From an uncultured bacterium (GTDB lineage Bacteria > Bacteroidota > Bacteroidia > Bacteroidales > Muribaculaceae), in NCBI GenBank assembly GCA_905214735.1, contig CAJMNI010000055.1, positions 1-12,644 on the forward strand: 12,644 nucleotides of DNA, written 5' to 3'. Under the pieces are notes generated by a model, which saw only the letters and a program-made list of their open reading frames with translations, had not been told where the DNA came from and searched no databases. The translations under genes were made by a program, and so were the position numbers. Shown here piece by piece: positions 1 through 5,232 of the stretch (the stretch's first letter is position 1; each line of letters begins with the position of its first letter).

Positions 1-85
1 TGGCCTGCGTGCCGAACATGCGTTTGAAGCCGAAGTCGGAACGCCACTCGATGAAGGGTGTCTTATGTATGTCTGAATGAATCAT
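1..85 (-). CDS. Rpn-family / PD-(D/E)XK nuclease-transposase, N-terminal fragment cut by window edge
   Basis: An open frame starts at the minus-strand ATG at 83-85 and runs without a stop to the window edge, giving 28 codons. The peptide contains F-I-E-W-R-S-D-F-G-F-K-R-M-F-G-T at residues 11-26. The block DFGFKRMFG is the N-terminal hallmark of the Rpn (recombination-promoting nuclease) and PD-(D/E)XK nuclease family transposases common in Bacteroidota, where it is normally followed by a leucine-rich LIDFLN-type segment. Here that would lie outside the window, as would the catalytic residues, so activity cannot be judged. A well-spaced promoter (108-138) sits just upstream and leaves a short leader, which supports this start. 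Known family members act on DNA and have been linked to RecA-independent recombination or defence. The role here is unknown. The short length is the main reason for caution. Confidence 0.66.
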   Translation of the reverse strand, partial: MIHSDIHKTPFIEWRSDFGFKRMFGTQA

Positions 86-107
86 AGACGCAGAAAATCT
101 ATAAATG

Positions 108-138
108 CAAAAATAACTCTAAAATTTTAAATATCAAA
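108..138 (-). promoter_or_regulatory. Promoter of the Rpn-family gene (minus strand)
   Basis: Read on the minus strand there is TTTG at 138-135, a 19-nt spacer, and TATTTTTG at 115-108. This matches the Bacteroidota sigma-factor consensus TTTG-N19-21-TAnnTTTG fully. Transcription should begin near position 100, giving a leader of about 15 nt before the ATG at 85. This is inferred from consensus only. Confidence 0.6.
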
Positions 139-221
139 ACTATTATGTTTGGAATTATACGAAAGTTTTTGGCATAGGGGAGGGAAAATAAGATTAAATC
201 GAAATATTCTGTATATTCTTG

Positions 222-251
222 TTGGTTTTTCAGAAATTTTGTTTACATTTG
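222..251 (+). promoter_or_regulatory. Promoter of the NlpC/P60 lipoprotein gene
   Basis: TTG at 222-224, a 19-nt spacer and TACATTTG at 244-251 fit the Bacteroidota consensus TTG-N19-TAnnTTTG. Transcription would start near 255-260, giving a leader of about 45 nt before the ATG at 303. The -7 element is the left half of a perfect palindrome (242-261), so an operator or opposing promoter probably overlaps it. Confidence 0.6.
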
Positions 252-261
252 CAAATGTAAA
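242..261. promoter_or_regulatory. Perfect 20-bp palindrome over the -7 element and start site
   Basis: TTTACATTTG at 242-251 is followed directly by its exact reverse complement CAAATGTAAA at 252-261, with no spacer. The palindrome covers the -7 element of the NlpC gene promoter and the expected transcription start. It could be a dimeric repressor operator. It could equally create a second -7 element on the opposite strand, because TACATTTG also reads at 259-252 on the minus strand. The symmetry is seen directly; the function is inferred. Confidence 0.55.
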
Positions 262-281
262 TTATTCTTGCAGCATCGCAA
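252..281 (-). promoter_or_regulatory. Mirror-image minus-strand promoter-like sequence
   Basis: On the minus strand TTG at 281-279, a 19-nt spacer and TACATTTG at 259-252 repeat the arrangement of the plus-strand promoter exactly about the centre at 251.5. If active, it would make a minus-strand RNA starting near 246, which would run toward the Rpn-family gene through its own closer promoter. The -33 match is only three bases, so activity is uncertain. Confidence 0.35.
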
Positions 282-282
282 G

Positions 283-306
283 ATGATGAACTCCTACGCA
301 GAATGA
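283..306 (+). CDS. Possible seven-codon leader ORF overlapping the next start codon
   Basis: ATG ATG at 283-288 opens a frame of seven codons (MMNSYAE) ending at TGA 304-306. That stop shares ATGA with the ATG of the NlpC/P60 gene at 303-305. Such overlap is typical of translational coupling. The frame lies inside the predicted leader of the NlpC gene, but no convincing ribosome-binding sequence precedes it. A frame this short can arise by chance. Confidence 0.2.
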   Translation: MMNSYAE

Positions 307-908
307 AGCTCAGCAGCCTAAATCAGAAATTCAGCAGCCGGAAGGGACGACTCCTTTCGGTGGTTGCTGTTGTTTCCGTTCTGGCATTGCTTCCTTCCTG
401 TAAGACTCATAAAGTGTCGTCTTCCCCTCACCATCCTCACACCGAGGCAATCCGCATCAGTCATCCCGACAAGCAGAGGAAGATGATAGTGGAAGAGGCC
501 TACACCTGGCTCGGCACCCCATATAAATATGCAAATGACGAAAAGGGGAAAGGCACCGATTGCTCTGGGATGGTGATGCGTGTTTACGAAACTGTTGTCG
601 GAGAAAAGATCCCGCGCAATTCAGCCAAGCAGGCTGAGCACTGCGAGAAAGTTAATGCCGACAAGGTAGACGCCGGTGATTTGATATTTTTCGCCACGGG
701 TAAAGACCCCGAGCGAGTGTCGCATGTGGGAATAGTGGTCGACAGCTTGAGTTTCATCCATGCCTCCTCGTCGAAAGGGGTAGTGGTGAGCAAACTTTCC
801 TCTCCCTATTTTCAGCGCACCTTCGTAATGTTCGGACGTGTGCCGCGACATGGGAAGGAATCGCAGAACAAGAAGAATGAAAACAAGGATATATTAAGTT
901 CAAGATAA
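303..908 (+). CDS. NlpC/P60 family cell-wall endopeptidase lipoprotein
   Basis: This 201-residue protein should cleave peptide stems of peptidoglycan at the envelope. A basic N-terminus (K2, K9, R13, K14, R16) leads into a hydrophobic segment (residues 17-30) and a lipobox ending L-P-S-Cys33, so it is probably a lipoprotein exported by Sec and lipidated at Cys33. After a short His-rich linker, the NlpC/P60 domain spans about residues 58-182. It shows the nucleophile Cys87 in TDCSGMV, then His141 in SHVGIV and His153 in FIHASS as the second and third catalytic positions. The LGTPYKYA block at 70-77 is also typical. All catalytic residues are present. The charged, Asn/Lys-rich tail (after 184) is not conserved in the family. 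The first ATG of the frame is used. A consensus promoter lies about 50 bp upstream, and the gene is monocistronic, ending at a bidirectional terminator. The exact bond cut cannot be read from the sequence. Confidence 0.92.
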   Translation: MKLSSLNQKFSSRKGRLLSVVAVVSVLALLPSCKTHKVSSSPHHPHTEAIRISHPDKQRKMIVEEAYTWLGTPYKYANDEKGKGTDCSGMVMRVYETVVGEKIPRNSAKQAEHCEKVNADKVDAGDLIFFATGKDPERVSHVGIVVDSLSFIHASSSKGVVVSKLSSPYFQRTFVMFGRVPRHGKESQNKKNENKDILSSR

Positions 909-945
909 AGTCAATTTGTTTAAACTAATAAAATATTTCTCTGAG

Positions 946-998
946 CGTGTGTTAAAAATAGGATTTTCGTGACGGCAATCCGTTTTAGAAAACACGTG
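946..998 (+). other. Long imperfect hairpin in the 3' region of the NlpC gene
   Basis: Between the lipoprotein gene and the terminator, 946-953 pairs with 991-998 (eight pairs, two of them G-U). Inside it AAAA 955-958 pairs with TTTT 983-986, and GGATT 961-965 pairs with AATCC 977-981 around an 11-nt loop. No coding frame is evident in the 909-1131 gap. This may be a structured 3' untranslated region; it has no T-tract and so is not itself a terminator. Confidence 0.3.
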
Positions 999-1012
999 GT
1001 TAATATTCTAAA

Positions 1013-1050
1013 AAAGAGGACATCCGTGAGGACATCCTCTTTATTATTTT
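1013..1050. terminator. Bidirectional rho-independent terminator between convergent genes
   Basis: AAAGAGGA at 1013-1020 pairs with TCCTCTTT at 1035-1042. After a two-base internal mismatch TCC 1023-1025 pairs with GGA 1030-1032 around a GTGA loop. On the plus strand a TTATTATTTT tail follows; on the minus strand the stem is followed by a run of Ts (the As at 1010-1015). It can therefore stop transcription from the NlpC/P60 gene and from the alaS-dnaE-trxA operon. The element also contains the direct repeat GAGGACATCC at 1016-1025 and 1028-1037. Confidence 0.75.
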
Positions 1051-1131
1051 GAGCCTTGCGACTTGTTTCGTCAGCCGATGGAAAGGAGAAAGTCGGCTTG
1101 TGTCATGTTTACTCGTATCGTGGTCTTTGAA

Positions 1132-1449
1132 TCAGAGAAGCGGGAGAAGGTGAGCCTCGAGATCAGCGAGCTTGACGCTGCCGACGCTGCGGGCCTGAAC
1201 CTCGCCGTTCTTGAAGAAGAGCACGGTCGGGATGTTGCGGACACGGTTTTCTGCAACGATTTCGGAATCCTCGTCGATGTTGATCTTGCCGACAATAACG
1301 CCGCGGTCGGCATATTTCTCAGCGAGCTCGTCGATCACCGGACCGAGCTTGATGCAGGGACCGCACCATGTAGCCCAGAAATCGAGCACTACTACTTTGC
1401 CGGAAGCAATAGCTTCCTTTGCTGTCTGGTCATTGAATTTTTCAGCCAT
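1132..1449 (-). CDS. trxA: Thioredoxin
   Basis: This is a cytoplasmic thiol-disulfide reductant of 105 residues, the usual size for thioredoxin 1, that supplies electrons to ribonucleotide reductase, peroxiredoxins and methionine sulfoxide reductases. The active site W-C-G-P-C has Cys29 and Cys32 within VVVLDFWATWCGPC, and the cis-proline that faces it is Pro74 in RNIPTV. A buried acid equivalent to E. coli Asp26 is Asp23. There is no signal peptide, so this is a cytosolic form rather than a periplasmic TlpA/DsbE type. It is the last gene of the alaS-dnaE-trxA operon, starting 52 bp after dnaE, with an A-rich leader (TTTAAAACG before ATG) in place of a Shine-Dalgarno sequence. The bidirectional terminator lies about 80 bp past its stop. 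The assignment is secure; whether it is the only thioredoxin of the cell is unknown. Confidence 0.95.
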   Translation of the reverse strand: MAEKFNDQTAKEAIASGKVVVLDFWATWCGPCIKLGPVIDELAEKYADRGVIVGKINIDEDSEIVAENRVRNIPTVLFFKNGEVQARSVGSVKLADLEAHLLPLL

Positions 1450-1501
1450 CGTTTTAAATGTTTATGGTTAATGGTTTAAGGTGTTATATTTTTTCAGCAG
1501 G

Positions 1502-4500
1502 TCAAACCTGTTCGGTAGTGACCTTGAAATTTACGTTCATGTCGGAGAGGATCTCGACGGTCTCGCGGTTCACCGGGAAGGGTTTTCTCGATCTGACACG
1601 AAGCCGTTGGTTGGTCTCCTTGTCGATAATGTCGACGAAAAGGTTTCCGGGACGCGATTTGTCGTTGATGTTGCGGAGTTCACCGAAAAGGTCGTTGTTG
1701 TTGGCCTGGGCATTTAAATAGATATTTACCGTGTTGGCCACAGTTCCCTTGATTTCGGAGAGCGGGGCGATTTCCTCTATCACCATGTCGGTCCGTTCGG
1801 GATTGAAGCGTCCCGGCTGATAACTGATTTTCACATAAACGGCTTCCCCCTCGGTGAATCTATTGAAATATTGCTCATGGTTTTTGCCGAAGAGCCTGAT
1901 TTCAGCCTTGGAATTGAAATCCTCTATTTCGATCACGGAAAATTCGCGCCCTGTGCGCGACATCCGCTTGGTGATTTTGCTCACGAGCCCGCCGATAGTC
2001 ACCGTTTCTCCGGGGCGTTCCTTGTCGCGGAACTCCTCGCAGGTGGTGTTGCAGCCGTAGGTCAGCTCCATAAAGTAAGGATCGAGCGGATGAGCGGAAA
2101 GATACATCGTGATCAGCTCCTTCTCCTTGTTGAGCAAAGCCATCCTGTTCCAGGGTTCGAAATCTGGATAGGGAGGCTTGTTGGTCTCTATCGGCTCAAG
2201 ATCTCCGAAGAGGCTGAGCTGGAGAGAATTTCTGTCGTTCTGAATCGACTGGCCGTATTTCACGAGACAGTCGGCGTAAGAATTGTCAAAAACCGGAGCG
2301 ACATACATTTCGCGCGGCTTGCCGAAACTGTCGAAGGCACCGGCAAGCGCAAGGTTTTCTATGGCCGCCCGGTTGCATGCGCTCAGGTTCACACGCTCCA
2401 CAAGGTCGTAGATATCCTTGAAGGGCCCGTTTTCGTCGCGTTCCTTCAGAATTGCTTTCACGGCGTTGGCTCCTACGCCCTTTACGGCCGCCAAACCGAA
2501 ACGGATCACTCCCTTCTTATTGACGGTGAATTTTTCCGCCGATTCGTTGATATCGGGCACCTGCACCTTTATTCCCATTCGGCGGCATTCGTCCATCACC
2601 TTACGGAGCTTGTCGATCGCCGTGATATTGCGGCTCATCACTCCGGCCATATATTCGGCGGGATAGTGAGCTTTCAGGTAAGCCGTCTGATATGCCACCC
2701 AGGAATAGCAGGTGGCATGGCTCTTGTTGAAAGCGTATGAAGCGAACTTCTCCCAGTCGACCCAGATCTTGTTTAGAGCTGCCTCGGGATGGCCGTTCTC
2801 CTGACCCTGCTTCATGAATTTCTTCTTGAGCTTCATCATCTTGTCGATCTGCTTCTTACCCATGGCCTTGCGAAGCATGTCGCTTTCGCCTCGGGTGAAG
2901 TTGGCGAGCAGTCTCGACAGAAGCATCACCTGCTCCTGATAAACAGTCACGCCGTAGGTCTCCTTCAGATACTGCTCCATGCAGGGAATGTCGTAGACGA
3001 TCGGTTCCTCGCCGTGCTTTCTCTTGATGAAGGTGGGAATATAATCCATAGGCCCCGGACGATACAGGGCGTTCATGGCGATGAGGTCTTCGAACTTTGA
3101 AGGCTGGAGCTGCCGGAGGGAATTCTGCATTCCCGGCGACTCGAACTGGAAAGTCGAAGTTGTGTTTCCTTTGCAGTAGAGTTCAAACGTGGCCTTATCG
3201 TCGAGGGGGATATTGTCGATGTCGAGATCGAAACCTCTCGTGTGCTTGATGTTGTAGAGAGTTTCCTTTATGATGGAAAGCGTTTTGAGCCCGAGAAAGT
3301 CCATCTTGATCAGACCTGTGTCTTCGATGATGGAGCCTTCATACTGGGTGGTGATCACTTTCTCGCCCGAAGGGTCGGTGGCTGTGGCCACGGGCACCCA
3401 GTCGGTGATGTCGTCGCGGCTGATGATCACGCCGCAGGCATGCACACCGGTGTTGCGCACGTTTCCCTCAAGCTGCTCGGCATATTTCATCGTCTCGCGG
3501 ATCTTCTCGTCGGGATTCTGCTTCTCGGCTGCGAACTCGGGCACGTATTTGAGACAGTTATTGAAATTGGTTTTCGGCGTCTTGCCGTCGACCTCCGGCA
3601 TCCGGTCAGGCACGAGCTTGGCGAGCCGGTTGGATTCCGGAATAGGAACCTCCAGCACTTTCGCCACATCCTTAATGGCCATTTTGGTGGCCATGGTGCC
3701 GAACGTGATGATATGGGCCACCTTCTCGGCGCCATATTTCTGCGTCACATAGTTGAGCACCTCATAGCGGCCGTCGTCATCGAAGTCGACGTCGATATCG
3801 GGAAGCGAGATACGGTCGGGGTTGAGGAAACGCTCGAACAGCAGATCGTATTTGATCGGGTCGATCTGCGTGATGCCGAGACAATAGGCGGCGGCCGAAC
3901 CGGCAGCCGAACCACGTCCCGGGCCGATGCTCACTCCGAGCTTGTCGCGCCCGGTATTGATGAAGTCCTGCACGATCAGAAAGTAGCCGGGGAAGCCCAT
4001 CGTCTTCATGATGTGGAGCTCGAACTTCAACCGCTCATAGACGTCGGGAGGAATAGGATCTCCGTAACGTTTCTTCGCGCCGTCGTAGGTGAGCTTGGCG
4101 AGATAATCGGCCTCGAACTTGATGCGGTAAAGCTTGTCGTAGCCCCCGAGTCGTTCGATTTTCTTTATCGACTCCTCTTCGGAAAGCACGACATTCCCGT
4201 TCTCGTCTTGGGTGAACTCGTCGAAGAGCTCCTTTTCCGTGATCCTTGACCGATACTCCTCCTCAGTGCCGAATTCCTTCGGGATTTCGAAGAATGGCAT
4301 GATGGGAGCGTGGTTGATGGAATAGAATTCCACCTTGTCGAGTATCTCCTGAGTATTGGCCAGAGCTTCCGGAACATCCTTGAAAATCTCGGCCATCTCC
4401 TCGGGCGTCTTGAGCCATTCCTGCTTGGTATAGTGCATTCTCTTGGAGTCGGAGAATTTCACCTGGGTCGAAACGCATATCAGGCGATCGTGGGCCTCGG

Positions 4501-5203
4501 CATCGTTCTCGTAGGCGAAATGCACGTCGTTGGTGGCTATAACCTTGATGTTGTGCTTTTTCGCCATCTCCATCAGAACGGCGTTGACTTTCTGCTGCGC
4601 GGGATAGACTTCATAGTTTGCGTTTTCCTTGAATGTCTGGTGGCGCTGCAGCTCAAGATAATAATCCTCGCCGAATATCTCCTTATACCATAAGATTCTC
4701 TCCTCAGCCTCCTTAAGTTTCTCCTGCATGATCATCTGGGGCACCTCGCCGCCGAGGCATGCCGAACAGACGATGAGTCCCTCATGATGCTCGGCAAGCT
4801 CTTTGCGGTCGGTGCGCGGATGATAGTAGAAACCGTCGGTCCACGCCTTGCTGACAAGCTTCACCAGATTGTGATAGCCACGGTTGTTTTTGGCAAGAAC
4901 AATCAGGTGATAGCCGCGGTCTTTCTTGTCTTTTCCCTTCCGGTCGAGCAGGCTCTCGGGAGCCACATACATCTCGCACCCCAGGATCGGCTTGAATTTC
5001 TCCGACTCCTCCTTGCCGCCGTTGACTTTCTCCACATAGTTGAAGAATTCCTTGATGCCGAACATATTGCCATGGTCGGTCAGCGCGATTCCGCGCATGC
5101 CGTCGGCAATAGCCTTGTCGACGAGTTCCGGCACAGAGGCCTTGCCGTCGAGCAGGGAATATTGCGAGTGGACGTGAAGGTGGGTGAATTTGATGTCGCT
5201 CAT
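1502..5203 (-). CDS. dnaE: DNA polymerase III subunit alpha
   Basis: This is the replicative C-family DNA polymerase, 1233 residues, slightly longer than the 1160 of E. coli DnaE. From the N-terminus there is a PHP domain (about 1-280) with HLHVHS (His8, His10, His12), DHGN (Asp43, His44), GCEMY and NDVHF. The palm and fingers follow. Catalytic aspartates are Asp469 and Asp471 in LPDIDVDFDD and Asp635 in KMDFLG, equivalent to E. coli Asp401, Asp403 and Asp555. Helix-hairpin-helix motifs (AAVKGVGANAVKAI region), a beta-clamp binding peptide QLSLFG at 995-1000, an OB fold (VTIGGLVSKI to YVKISYQ) and a C-terminal domain complete it. All PHP metal-ligand positions that E. coli has lost look intact. 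The gene starts 29 bp after alaS and is followed by trxA, so the three are probably one transcript. It is the DnaE1 type, not PolC, since no internal exonuclease domain is present. Confidence 0.97.
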   Translation of the reverse strand: MSDIKFTHLHVHSQYSLLDGKASVPELVDKAIADGMRGIALTDHGNMFGIKEFFNYVEKVNGGKEESEKFKPILGCEMYVAPESLLDRKGKDKKDRGYHLIVLAKNNRGYHNLVKLVSKAWTDGFYYHPRTDRKELAEHHEGLIVCSACLGGEVPQMIMQEKLKEAEERILWYKEIFGEDYYLELQRHQTFKENANYEVYPAQQKVNAVLMEMAKKHNIKVIATNDVHFAYENDAEAHDRLICVSTQVKFSDSKRMHYTKQEWLKTPEEMAEIFKDVPEALANTQEILDKVEFYSINHAPIMPFFEIPKEFGTEEEYRSRITEKELFDEFTQDENGNVVLSEEESIKKIERLGGYDKLYRIKFEADYLAKLTYDGAKKRYGDPIPPDVYERLKFELHIMKTMGFPGYFLIVQDFINTGRDKLGVSIGPGRGSAAGSAAAYCLGITQIDPIKYDLLFERFLNPDRISLPDIDVDFDDDGRYEVLNYVTQKYGAEKVAHIITFGTMATKMAIKDVAKVLEVPIPESNRLAKLVPDRMPEVDGKTPKTNFNNCLKYVPEFAAEKQNPDEKIRETMKYAEQLEGNVRNTGVHACGVIISRDDITDWVPVATATDPSGEKVITTQYEGSIIEDTGLIKMDFLGLKTLSIIKETLYNIKHTRGFDLDIDNIPLDDKATFELYCKGNTTSTFQFESPGMQNSLRQLQPSKFEDLIAMNALYRPGPMDYIPTFIKRKHGEEPIVYDIPCMEQYLKETYGVTVYQEQVMLLSRLLANFTRGESDMLRKAMGKKQIDKMMKLKKKFMKQGQENGHPEAALNKIWVDWEKFASYAFNKSHATCYSWVAYQTAYLKAHYPAEYMAGVMSRNITAIDKLRKVMDECRRMGIKVQVPDINESAEKFTVNKKGVIRFGLAAVKGVGANAVKAILKERDENGPFKDIYDLVERVNLSACNRAAIENLALAGAFDSFGKPREMYVAPVFDNSYADCLVKYGQSIQNDRNSLQLSLFGDLEPIETNKPPYPDFEPWNRMALLNKEKELITMYLSAHPLDPYFMELTYGCNTTCEEFRDKERPGETVTIGGLVSKITKRMSRTGREFSVIEIEDFNSKAEIRLFGKNHEQYFNRFTEGEAVYVKISYQPGRFNPERTDMVIEEIAPLSEIKGTVANTVNIYLNAQANNNDLFGELRNINDKSRPGNLFVDIIDKETNQRLRVRSRKPFPVNRETVEILSDMNVNFKVTTEQV

Positions 5204-5232
5204 ATCGGATGTTCAGAAGGGGAAGAGATTAA

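Noticed and set aside
144..151. Second plus-strand -7 match TATGTTTG upstream of the NlpC gene
   Set aside because: There is no TTG at 18-22 bp upstream, and it lies 150 bp from the gene behind a much better promoter.
3242..4249. 335-residue plus-strand open frame opposite dnaE
   Set aside because: It is antisense to conserved polymerase motifs including the catalytic aspartates, with His/Val-rich composition typical of a reverse-strand shadow. The same holds for frames at 1871-2740, 2789-3100 and 4310-4693.
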